Positions 41,618-49,423 of a DNA stretch of 64,000 bases are shown here, piece after piece (position 1 is the stretch's first letter; every line of letters starts with the position of its first letter). The stretch is from Ruminococcus sp. XPD3002 (GTDB taxonomy: Bacteria; Bacillota; Clostridia; Oscillospirales; Ruminococcaceae). The notes under the pieces are model-generated. The model was not told where the DNA came from and did no database searches. It was given only the letters and a program-made list of their open reading frames with translations. Both the position numbers and the translations under genes were made by a program. The stretch is from the NCBI GenBank assembly GCA_900119535.1, contig FPJT01000001.1, positions 310,140-374,139 on the forward strand. The letters run 5' to 3'.

Positions 41618-43360
41618 TTAGTTAACGCTTCTCTTTACGTAAGAAGTGTGGAGAACCTCGTGAGCCTTATGGCTGCCTGGCTTCTCGAAGAATTCCTCGT
41701 AAACCTGCTTGATAGCCGGATTGTTATGTGACTGACGGAGAGGCATTGACTTATCAAGGTTGTAGAGAACCTTTGCACGCTCCTCACGGATATCAACGAA
41801 GTTTCTGATACCCATTGCAACCTGTGGCTGACCGCCGCCGTTTACACAGCCGCCGGGACAAGCCATGATCTCGATGAACTGAGCATTGCAGCTGCCGTCT
41901 CTGATGCTGTCGAGAACCTTACGTGCATTTGCAAGGCCGCTTGTTACGAGTACGTTAACATCGAGGTCGCCAACCTTGTAAGTAGCTTCCTTGATATCCT
42001 TTGTACCACGAACCTCAGGGAGGTCTGTAACTGTCTCGCCTGTAAGAGTATGAACAGCTGTTCTGAGAGCAGCCTCCATAACACCGCCTGTAGCACCGAA
42101 GATAACGCCTGCACCTGTTGAGATTCCGAGCGGATCGTCGAACTTCTCTTCAGGAAGTGCGTTGAAGTTGATGCCTGCGCGCTCGATCATTCTGCCGAGC
42201 TCACGTGTTGTAAGAGCGAAATCAACGTCAGGTACGCCTGCAGCGCTCTGATCAGGTCTGCCGATCTCGAACTTCTTAGCTGTACAAGGCATGATAGATA
42301 CCATAACGATATTCTTAGGATCAATGCCCATCTTCTGAGCATAATATGTCTTAGCTGTAGCACCGAACATCTGCTGTGGTGACTTACATGTTGAAAGGTG
42401 ATCGAGAAGATCAGGATAGTAGTGCTCGCAGAACTTTACCCATCCAGGTGAGCATGATGTGATCATCGGGAGCTTACCGCCGTTCTGAACACGCTCAATG
42501 AATTCGTTAGCTTCTTCCATGATAGTAAGGTCAGCAGAGAAGTCTGTATCGAATACCTTATCGAAGCCGAGTCTGCGGAGAGCTGCAACCATCTTGCCCT
42601 CTGCGTTTGTACCGATAGGATTGCCGAAGCACTCGCCGAGACCTGCACGAACAGCAGGAGCTGTCTGTACGAGAACAGTCTTCTCGGGATCTGCGATAGC
42701 AGCCATAACGTCCTTAGTGAAGTCCTTCTCAGAGAGAGCACCAACAGGACATACAGCGATACACTGTCCGCAAGATACGCAGCTTGTTTCGCCAAGGCCC
42801 ATATCGAAAGCAGAGCCGATGTATGTCTGGAAACCACGCTCGTTAGCACCGATAACGCCGATACCCTGAGTCTTTGCACAAACTGCTACGCAGCGGCGGC
42901 AGAGGATACACTTGTTGTTATCGCGGTACATATGAGCAGCAGTATTGTCAACTTCATAAACGTTGTTAACGCCGTCATACTTTGAAGCATCCTCAACACC
43001 GTAGTCGCGGCAGAGCTTCTGAAGCTCGCAGTTGCCGCTTCTTACGCATGAGAGGCACTTTCTGTCGTGAGTTGAAAGGATGAGCTCGAGAGTCTTTTTG
43101 CGAGACTCGATAACCTTAGGTGAGCTTGTGAGAATTTCCATATTAGGAGAGCAAGGATATACGCAGGCAGCAACAAGGCGGAAGCCTCTGCCCTCGTTTA
43201 CCTCAGTAACGCAGATACGGCAAGCACCGATCTCGTTGATCTCTTTCATGTAACAAAGTGTAGGGATCTCGATACCTGCCATATGAGCAGCCTCAAGAAC
43301 AGTAGTGCCCTTAGGAACGGAGATCTCAGCACCATTTATTTTAACTGTAATATTTTCCAT
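41618..43360 (-). CDS. hydA: [FeFe] hydrogenase catalytic subunit, bifurcating type
   Basis: A 580-residue protein. An N-terminal [2Fe-2S] domain (about 1-78, Cys in TLCYMKEINEIGACRIC) is followed by a His/Cys-ligated cluster (about 80-118, CLSCVRSGNCELQ), two [4Fe-4S] clusters (about 140-210, CILCRRCVAVC and CVSCGQCIAVC) and the H-cluster domain (about 225-560). The three H-cluster signatures are intact: TSCSPGWVKFCE, MPCTAKKFE and MACPGGCVNGGG. The enzyme makes or uses H2 with NADH and ferredoxin in complex with HydB and HydC. The start follows CGGAGG. Third gene of the operon. Confidence 0.96.
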   Translation of the reverse strand: MENITVKINGAEISVPKGTTVLEAAHMAGIEIPTLCYMKEINEIGACRICVTEVNEGRGFRLVAACVYPCSPNMEILTSSPKVIESRKKTLELILSTHDRKCLSCVRSGNCELQKLCRDYGVEDASKYDGVNNVYEVDNTAAHMYRDNNKCILCRRCVAVCAKTQGIGVIGANERGFQTYIGSAFDMGLGETSCVSCGQCIAVCPVGALSEKDFTKDVMAAIADPEKTVLVQTAPAVRAGLGECFGNPIGTNAEGKMVAALRRLGFDKVFDTDFSADLTIMEEANEFIERVQNGGKLPMITSCSPGWVKFCEHYYPDLLDHLSTCKSPQQMFGATAKTYYAQKMGIDPKNIVMVSIMPCTAKKFEIGRPDQSAAGVPDVDFALTTRELGRMIERAGINFNALPEEKFDDPLGISTGAGVIFGATGGVMEAALRTAVHTLTGETVTDLPEVRGTKDIKEATYKVGDLDVNVLVTSGLANARKVLDSIRDGSCNAQFIEIMACPGGCVNGGGQPQVAMGIRNFVDIREERAKVLYNLDKSMPLRQSHNNPAIKQVYEEFFEKPGSHKAHEVLHTSYVKRSVN

Positions 43361-43376
43361 TGATTAATTCCTCCGC

Positions 43377-45275
43377 TTACTTCTTGATGATCGCCTTGAA
43401 CTTGCAGGTTGCGATACAAGCGCCGCACTTTACGCACTTGTCCTTATCGATGCTGTATGCAGGCTTCTTCTTGCCGGGTGCAGTGTAATCTGTAACAGTG
43501 ATAGCCTCAGCAGGACACTGCTTAGCACACATTCCGCAGCCGAAGCACTTATCCTTCTCGATCTCGTAGCTGAGGAGGTCCTTACATACGCCTGCAGGAC
43601 ACTTCTTGTCAACAACGTGAGCGATATACTCATCACGGAAGCATCTGAGTGTGGAGAGAACTGGGTTAGGAGCAGTCTGTCCGAGACCGCAGAGTGAGTT
43701 AGCCTTGATGTGGTAAGCGAGTTCCTCGAGCTTATCAAGATCCTCAAGAGTACCCTTACCCTTGGTGATGCGGTCGAGTATCTCCCACATTCTCTTAGTA
43801 CCGATACGGCATGGTGTACACTTACCGCAGGACTCGTCAACAGTGAATTCGAGGAAGAACTTAGCGATATCGACCATACAGTTATCCTCGTCCATAACGA
43901 TAAGTCCGCCTGAACCCATCATAGAGCCGATGCTGATGAGGTTATCATAGTCGATCGGGATATCGAAGTGTTCAGCAGGGATACAACCGCCTGAAGGACC
44001 ACCTGTCTGAGCAGCCTTGAACTTCTTGCCGTTCGGGATGCCGCCGCCGATCTCTTCGATAACTTCGCGGAGTGTAGTACCCATCGGGATCTCAACGAGA
44101 CCTGTATTCTTGATCTTGCCGCCGAGAGCGAATACCTTAGTACCCTTTGACTTCTCAGTACCCATTGAAGCGAACCAGTCAGCTCCCTTGAGGATGATCT
44201 GTGGGATATTAGCATAAGTCTCAACGTTATTGAGGATAGTTGGCTTCTGGAAAAGACCTTTTTCAGCAGGGAAAGGAGGTCTTGGACGAGGCTCACCGCG
44301 GTTGCCTTCGATAGAAGTCATAAGAGCAGTTTCCTCACCGCAGACGAAAGCACCTGCGCCGAGACGGAGGTCTATATCGAAGCAGAAGTCTGTGCCGAAG
44401 ATGTTCTTGCCGAGCATACCTGCTTCACGAGCCTGCTTGATAGCGATGTTAAGACGCTCAACAGCGATAGGATACTCTGCACGAACGTAGATGTAACCCT
44501 GAGTAGCGCCTATAGCATAACCTGCGATAGACATAGCTTCAAGAACAACGTGTGGATCGCCTTCGAGAACTGAACGGTCCATGAATGCACCCGGGTCGCC
44601 CTCGTCAGCGTTACAGCAGACATACTTCTGATCTGCATTAGGAACGATATTTCTTGCAAGCTTCCACTTCATACCTGTCGGGAAGCCGCCGCCTCCTCTT
44701 CCGCGGAGACCTGAATCGAGGATAGTCTGGATTACATCCTCAGGAGTCATCTCTGTGAGCACCTTGCCGAGAGCCTGATAACCCTCACGGCCTATGTACT
44801 CATTTATATTCTCAGGGTTGATAACGCCGCAGTTTCTGAGAGCAACACGGTGCTGCTTCTTATAGAAATCGGTATCATCAAGAGCCTTGATATTGTCGCC
44901 GTCAACAGTTTCCTCATAGAGGAATTCCTTTACAGGATTACCCTCAACGAGGTGTTCTTTAACGATACGCGGGATCTCATCAACATTAACACGTGAATAG
45001 AAAGAACCCTCAGGATAAACGATCATGATAGGACCTCTTTCGCAGAGACCGAAACATCCTGTCTTTACGATCTGTACCTTTTCAGCAAGGCCGTTTGATT
45101 TGAGTTCTTCCTCCAGCTTCTCTATGATCTTGGGGGAACCTGATGATGTACATCCTGTACCGCCGCAGACAAGTACATGTCTTTCATATTTTGAAGAAGC
45201 GTTGCCATGGGTTCTGAGAGCAACCTCGCCCTCCATTGATTCTCTGACAACCTTGAGTTCTTCAAGAGTCTTCAT
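43377..45275 (-). CDS. hydB: NADH-binding subunit of the bifurcating hydrogenase (NuoF-like)
   Basis: A 632-residue flavoprotein. An N-terminal thioredoxin-like [2Fe-2S] domain (about 30-115, CGGTGCTSSG and GCFGLCERGP), then the NuoF core with the NADH/FMN site (GLRGRGGGGFPTGMKW, YVCCNADEGDPGAF, GAGAYVCGEETAL-type segment), a [4Fe-4S] ligand set (SCGKCTPCRIGTKRM) and two C-terminal ferredoxin-type clusters (CFGCGMCAKQCP and CVKCGACIATC). It exchanges electrons between NADH and the hydrogenase/ferredoxin branch. 16 bases separate it from hydA. Start after GGAGG. Confidence 0.96.
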   Translation of the reverse strand: MKTLEELKVVRESMEGEVALRTHGNASSKYERHVLVCGGTGCTSSGSPKIIEKLEEELKSNGLAEKVQIVKTGCFGLCERGPIMIVYPEGSFYSRVNVDEIPRIVKEHLVEGNPVKEFLYEETVDGDNIKALDDTDFYKKQHRVALRNCGVINPENINEYIGREGYQALGKVLTEMTPEDVIQTILDSGLRGRGGGGFPTGMKWKLARNIVPNADQKYVCCNADEGDPGAFMDRSVLEGDPHVVLEAMSIAGYAIGATQGYIYVRAEYPIAVERLNIAIKQAREAGMLGKNIFGTDFCFDIDLRLGAGAFVCGEETALMTSIEGNRGEPRPRPPFPAEKGLFQKPTILNNVETYANIPQIILKGADWFASMGTEKSKGTKVFALGGKIKNTGLVEIPMGTTLREVIEEIGGGIPNGKKFKAAQTGGPSGGCIPAEHFDIPIDYDNLISIGSMMGSGGLIVMDEDNCMVDIAKFFLEFTVDESCGKCTPCRIGTKRMWEILDRITKGKGTLEDLDKLEELAYHIKANSLCGLGQTAPNPVLSTLRCFRDEYIAHVVDKKCPAGVCKDLLSYEIEKDKCFGCGMCAKQCPAEAITVTDYTAPGKKKPAYSIDKDKCVKCGACIATCKFKAIIKK

Positions 45276-45304
45276 AAGTTAACCTCCTATACGGTAATTA
45301 TAGT

Positions 45305-45802
45305 TTATGCAGTATATTTATTGAGTATCTTTTCTACATCGTCAACAGTAAGACGTCCGTAAACATCTTCATTGACAGTGAGAACGGGAGCGAGTCCGCA
45401 GGCACCTATGCAGCGGCATGCTTCCAGTGAGAATTTACCGTCAGGAGTACATTCGCCGCCTGCGATACCGAGCTTTTCCTGGAGCTTATTGTAGATATCT
45501 CCTGAGCCCTTAACATAGCAGGCTGTACCAAGACAGACAGAAATGGTATACTCGCCCTTGGGATAGAGTGAGAACTGAGCATAGAAAGTAACTACGCCAT
45601 AGATCTTCTCAAGGGGTATACCAGTGTTATCGGAAATAATTTTCTGTACCTCTATCGGGAGATAGCCGTATATTTCCTGTGCTTTCTGAAGGATAGGCAT
45701 AAGTGCGCCCTGAGTATCCTTCTTCTCCGCGATAACTGCCAGAAGCTGAGCTTCCTGTTCGGGAGTGCCCTTAAAAGGAACAGTAGATTTAGCTGAATTC
45801 AT
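45305..45802 (-). CDS. hydC: NuoE-like [2Fe-2S] subunit of the bifurcating hydrogenase
   Basis: A 165-residue thioredoxin-fold ferredoxin with the four cluster ligands in SVCLGTACYVKG and CRCIGACGLAP, and a helical N-terminus typical of NuoE/HydC. First gene of the hydCBA operon, 29 bases before hydB. The start ATG at 45802 follows AAGGAGG. The 670-base region upstream contains several palindromes, so control is probably elaborate. Confidence 0.95.
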   Translation of the reverse strand: MNSAKSTVPFKGTPEQEAQLLAVIAEKKDTQGALMPILQKAQEIYGYLPIEVQKIISDNTGIPLEKIYGVVTFYAQFSLYPKGEYTISVCLGTACYVKGSGDIYNKLQEKLGIAGGECTPDGKFSLEACRCIGACGLAPVLTVNEDVYGRLTVDDVEKILNKYTA

Positions 45803-45918
45803 GTGAGATGGACCTCCTTTTTATTCTGTGAAAGAAATAACGATTCCATATAGCAAAGCATATTTCATTCCACATATCTTAATGTATTATAACATATAAT
45901 AAGAAAAATTTCTATCAA

Positions 45919-45962
45919 CAAAATGCACTAATTCGCAACAAATTTGATGTGCATTTTGCACA
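45919..45962. promoter_or_regulatory. Ten-base inverted repeat and a TGTGCA-TTT-TGCACA palindrome upstream of hydC
   Basis: CAAAATGCAC (45919-45928) is inverted at 45949-45958 (GTGCATTTTG). The right arm is also part of the perfect palindrome TGTGCATTTTGCACA (45948-45962). These lie just upstream of the -10 box at 45886-45891 for the minus-strand operon and are candidate operators. Confidence 0.5.
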
Positions 45963-45982
45963 AGATAATACAATAAAAATAG

Positions 45983-45998
45983 GTTAGTATGTACTAAC
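45983..45998. promoter_or_regulatory. GTTAGTA-TG-TACTAAC palindrome upstream of the hydrogenase operon
   Basis: A perfect dyad of 7-base arms, which shares the pattern GTTAG-N6-CTAAC with the site upstream of adhE (18281-18296). A -10-like TATTAT lies 12 bases downstream on the minus strand. Confidence 0.5.
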
Positions 45999-46327
45999 TA
46001 ACTAATTAGCCAACTGCAACAAATGCCGTAAATTTGCATATCACAGCATGATATGACAGGCGATTGTCTTGTGCCGAAACTCTTTGACCGAGGGTTGCTT
46101 TATAGCCGCTCTGACGGTCATTTGCAAAAATTGCTGTTTTACAGGTTGTTTTGCCATATATTGCGGGAAAATTAAATCATCAATAATTTTGCTTAATAAA
46201 TTGTTTTTATATTTATTGACAGCATTATGCTTTTTGCTAAGTTTTACTGCTATTTCCATATATGCAGAATTGTATCTTGATTTTACTTATTGCTTAAAAG
46301 TTAACATTTAGGCTTACTTGAAATATA

Positions 46328-46356
46328 TTGACAAATTGCTATTAGTATTGTATATT
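46328..46356 (+). promoter_or_regulatory. Promoter of the DUF4250 / InlB-repeat operon
   Basis: TTGACA (46328-46333) and TATATT (46351-46356) with a 17-base spacer. The leader of about 110 bases contains a GTGAGG...CCTCAC hairpin and a GC-rich imperfect stem around 46409-46440. Confidence 0.75.
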
Positions 46357-46474
46357 TATTTTTGTAAGAGATACGTGATTTTGTGAGGTTTGCACTGCTC
46401 CTCACTTTGCGGCGGCAGCTGTTCTGCACTGCGGCTGCTGATCGGGTTCAGACCTGTCGAAAGGAGGCAAGATT

Positions 46475-46651
46475 TTGAGTATTCCAAATGATCCTGTTAT
46501 ACTTCTGAGCTATATCAATACAAAGCTGAGAGATGAGTTTCCTTCTCTCGAAGAGCTTTGCAAGACGCTCGGTGTCGATCAGGCAGAGCTTGAGAAAAAA
46601 CTCGCCGCTATCGGGTACTGTTACAACGAAGAAACCAATTGTTTTAAATGA
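46475..46651 (+). CDS. DUF4250-type small protein (58 residues)
   Basis: A short gene with a TTG start at 46475, seven bases after AAAGGAGG. The product begins MSIPNDPVILLSYINTKLRD and ends with ETNCFK. The PxDPxxLLSxINxKLRDxxxSLEELC pattern is that of DUF4250, a family of about 55-65 residues found in Clostridia. Residues about 20-45 form a small helix-turn-helix-like unit (FPSLEELCKTLGVDQAELEKKL), so DNA binding is conceivable, but no function is known. It lies 44 bases upstream of the secreted InlB-repeat gene under one promoter. Confidence 0.8.
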   Translation: MSIPNDPVILLSYINTKLRDEFPSLEELCKTLGVDQAELEKKLAAIGYCYNEETNCFK

Positions 46652-46695
46652 CGATAAGATGCCTGAGCGGCATATCGTCAGAATGGGAGGGACCA

Positions 46696-48657
46696 ATGAA
46701 TAAATTCACAAGAAAGGCCGTAGCTCTGTTTTCTGCGGCTATTATGTCGGCTTGCTCGGTCGGAACTGTTTTTCCTGCTACAGCACTGGAAACAGGTGAC
46801 GTAACAGTTATTTTCGACTGCTGGAGCGATGATATATCATTCGCTGCAAAGACCGATCCTACATTGTTCGAGACAGCTGTTCTCAACACAGGCTATGTTA
46901 AGATCCCCGAGGGTAAGCTCGAAAAAGACGGCTATCGCTTCGAGGGATGGACTCTCGACGGCATTATCGCCATGAAAGCCGGCGATATCATAGATTTTGA
47001 GGACGGTACTAAAGAAGTCAAGATCGAACCTGTATGGACCAAAGATGACGATAAGGAGTTATATTCACTTAAGTATATTCTCGACAGAGAGGATGCTGTA
47101 AGACCTGAAGACCTTATCGACAGAAAACCTACTTTAAAAGAAAATCAGGTCATCGGTATCTATGAGAATAAGATCGAGGCAGGCGATTATTTCACAAAGG
47201 GCTGGACAGACGGCGAGCATAATTACGTCGGAGACGGTATGACTCCTCTTTATATTATAATGCCTGCACATGACCTTGAATTAAAGCCTATCTGGAAGCA
47301 CGTTACATCGCTCCGCTATATAACAGGTGATGTTGACCGTATCACAGGTATGGAAGAATTCGTTACTGCAAGCAACGAGGATACTCATACCGAGCTTGCT
47401 GCTGCAAACCGTTTCACAAGAGTCGGATTCAACCTTGTCGGCTGGAAGAGCGATCTTGACGGCGAGACCTATGAACCCGGAAAGACTATCACTGTACCCG
47501 GCGAGAATGTAACTTATACTGCTGTATGGGCTCCGAGGGACTATGTTGTAGTGTTCAACGGTGGTACAGGAAAGACAGCTGATATCATTAAAGTACAGAC
47601 CGCTACCGATGAAGTTATCAAGGTGCCTGAGTTCTCGGGAACCAAGAGTGGATATGTATTTACAGGCTGGAAGAACAACTCTACAGGCGATATCTATCAG
47701 CCCGGCGATGATTACACTGTTTACGGTGCGCTTCCGGGAATGGGAATCAGTTTCGCAGCTGTATGGGCTCCCGAGGGCTCTGTTCCTGCAACAACTGCTC
47801 CTGCAACTGCTGCAGTTCCTACAACTACAACAGTTACTAATGATGGTGTATCAAGCGCCGGTATACCTACTGCAACTGTCCCGAATCCTTCAGCAGGCAT
47901 ACCTACTGAAACTCAGCCTACACTCTGTCCTACAGGCATTCCTGTTTCAACTCAGCCTGTAACAGAGGGCGACACTCACGGAATACAGACTGAAACTCAG
48001 ATTGCAACTACTCCTGCAGCAACAGGTTTTCCTGTTCAGACTCAGAATGGTGAAGCAAAGTTCGTAAAGGTCAAGACATACCCTACAAGGACTACATACA
48101 CAGAGGGCGAGAAGATCAGCTTCGATGGACTCGTTATCGAGTATGAGACAGCTGTAGAGTACACAGGTGAGAATATGGGCAAGATCGTTTATAAGAACAT
48201 GCCTGCCGAGTTCAGACCTGATCCATCGAGTGTAGTCGTAACATCAAAAATACCTGAATGGGAGTATATCTATGATGCTGACTCTAAGCTGCCAAGCGGA
48301 GACTACACTGTTAAGTTCAGCGGTGATGCAGTTATCGACGGTATCCTCGTAAAGGGAATCAAGTTTGAGTATGATATTGAAGTTGTACACGTTCTGCCTC
48401 CGAACTACGGTGACGCAACTCTTGACGGCGATGTAACCCTTGCAGATGCACTGGTTATACTCCAGTACGTTGCAAACAGCCAGAAGTACAATCTTTCGGA
48501 AGAAGCTCTTCGCAATGCGGATGTATTCGATAACGGCGACGGAGTTACTGCTATGGATGCACTTGCTATCCAGCAGCTCGATGCTAAGATGATAAAGAGC
48601 CTTCCTTACTCTTATCTTATCAACGGCAAACAGGTACTCAATAAAGACAATCAGTAA
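46696..48657 (+). CDS. Secreted InlB-repeat protein with Ig-like domain and C-terminal dockerin
   Basis: A 653-residue protein starting MNKFTRKAVALFSAAIMSAC at 46696 after GGGAGG; an ATG at 46648 has no such site. A signal peptide is followed by four InlB_B/Listeria-Bacteroides repeats (about residues 35-365, pattern GYRFEGWTLDG...IEPVW), a Thr/Pro linker with repeated AGIPT units, a bacterial Ig-like domain (about 455-565, ending VVHVLPP) and a dockerin (about 570-645). The first dockerin loop reads YGDATLDGDVT and the second NGDGVT. InlB repeats mediate surface adhesion. No enzyme domain is present. Confidence 0.9.
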   Translation: MNKFTRKAVALFSAAIMSACSVGTVFPATALETGDVTVIFDCWSDDISFAAKTDPTLFETAVLNTGYVKIPEGKLEKDGYRFEGWTLDGIIAMKAGDIIDFEDGTKEVKIEPVWTKDDDKELYSLKYILDREDAVRPEDLIDRKPTLKENQVIGIYENKIEAGDYFTKGWTDGEHNYVGDGMTPLYIIMPAHDLELKPIWKHVTSLRYITGDVDRITGMEEFVTASNEDTHTELAAANRFTRVGFNLVGWKSDLDGETYEPGKTITVPGENVTYTAVWAPRDYVVVFNGGTGKTADIIKVQTATDEVIKVPEFSGTKSGYVFTGWKNNSTGDIYQPGDDYTVYGALPGMGISFAAVWAPEGSVPATTAPATAAVPTTTTVTNDGVSSAGIPTATVPNPSAGIPTETQPTLCPTGIPVSTQPVTEGDTHGIQTETQIATTPAATGFPVQTQNGEAKFVKVKTYPTRTTYTEGEKISFDGLVIEYETAVEYTGENMGKIVYKNMPAEFRPDPSSVVVTSKIPEWEYIYDADSKLPSGDYTVKFSGDAVIDGILVKGIKFEYDIEVVHVLPPNYGDATLDGDVTLADALVILQYVANSQKYNLSEEALRNADVFDNGDGVTAMDALAIQQLDAKMIKSLPYSYLINGKQVLNKDNQ

Positions 48658-48674
48658 TATACTTTTCTAACATT

Positions 48675-48707
48675 AAAAAAGGCGGACGCAATGTCCGCCG
48701 TTTTTTT
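48675..48707. terminator. Bidirectional terminator between the InlB-repeat gene and gpx
   Basis: GGCGGAC (48681-48687) pairs with GTCCGCC (48693-48699). Seven T follow on the plus strand and six T on the minus strand. Confidence 0.92.
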
Positions 48708-49248
48708 ACAGTGCAGCTTCCACAGCCTCTGCAACCTTCTTCATTGGTACAGTTGGCTCGAATCTTGCAAGTATCTTTCCGTCCCTGCTTATGAGGAACT
48801 TGGTGAAATTCCACTTTATAGCGCTGTTGTTCTTGTAGTCCTTGTCCATTTTCTTGGCAACTGCGTTCATGGCAAGTCCTGCGGGACTCATTCCGAAGCC
48901 CTCGAATTTGCTGTTCTCTACCAGATACTTGAAAAGCGGAAGAGCGTTCTCGCCGTTCACCTCGATTTTTGAGAACTGCGGGAAAGTAATTCCGAATCTG
49001 CCTGTGCAGAAGGAGTGTATTTCCTCGTCATCTCCTGGAGCCTGTTCGCCGAACTGATTGCACGGGAAATCGAGTATTTCGAGTCCCTTTTCATTGCATG
49101 CCTCGTAAATGTCCTGAAGCTCGTCATACTGGGGAGTAAATCCGCAGCCTGTAGCAGTGTTGACGATAAGGAGCACCTTGCCCTTATAGTCAGCCATTGA
49201 GACTTCCGAACCGTCCTGAGCCTTGAAGCTGTGATCGTAAATAGTCAT
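48706..49248 (-). CDS. Glutathione peroxidase family protein (thiol peroxidase)
   Basis: A 180-residue protein with the GPx signatures NTATGCGFTPQYDELQ (peroxidatic Cys about residue 35, not selenocysteine), LDFPCNQFGEQAPG (Gln, second Cys) and IKWNFTKFLI (Trp, Asn). Bacterial Cys-type GPx proteins generally use thioredoxin rather than glutathione to reduce peroxides. Start after AAGGAGG at 49248. Single gene with a consensus promoter. In a strict anaerobe it serves oxygen tolerance. Confidence 0.93.
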   Translation of the reverse strand: MTIYDHSFKAQDGSEVSMADYKGKVLLIVNTATGCGFTPQYDELQDIYEACNEKGLEILDFPCNQFGEQAPGDDEEIHSFCTGRFGITFPQFSKIEVNGENALPLFKYLVENSKFEGFGMSPAGLAMNAVAKKMDKDYKNNSAIKWNFTKFLISRDGKILARFEPTVPMKKVAEAVEAAL

Positions 49249-49305
49249 AATTATTCCTCCTTGATTTAGCTTGATTTAATTGAGTTCAATCTATCTGTTA
49301 CAACT

Positions 49306-49334
49306 ATTATATCTTATTTTTTCTCATTTGTCAA
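49306..49334 (-). promoter_or_regulatory. Promoter of the glutathione peroxidase gene
   Basis: On the minus strand TTGACA (49329-49334) and TATAAT (49306-49311) with a 17-base spacer, a full consensus. It lies back to back with the plus-strand promoter at 49360-49388. Confidence 0.88.
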
Positions 49335-49359
49335 GCATTATTAATAAAAATTTGATTTC

Positions 49360-49388
49360 TTGACTTGAAACCGTTTTTATGGTATATT
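49360..49388 (+). promoter_or_regulatory. Promoter of the metallophosphoesterase gene
   Basis: TTGACT (49360-49365) and TATATT (49383-49388) with a 17-base spacer. Confidence 0.72.
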
Positions 49389-49423
49389 TTATTCAGATGA
49401 CTAAAGAAAGGACTTTTTAGCAA

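Larger units (their letters stand above)
45803..46327. other. Gene-free regulatory region upstream of the hydrogenase operon
   Basis: No credible gene: two overlapping frames of 72 and 80 codons on opposite strands have no ribosome-binding site. The stretch is AT-rich. A minus-strand TATAAT lies at 45886-45891, and a second candidate -10, TATTAT, at 45965-45970. Palindromes at 45919-45962 and 45983-45998 are listed separately. From 46000 to 46327 I see nothing definite. Confidence 0.5.

Noticed and set aside
46041-46311. Two overlapping small frames on opposite strands upstream of the DUF4250 gene
   Set aside because: AT-rich, no ribosome-binding sites, no recognisable family; treated as intergenic.
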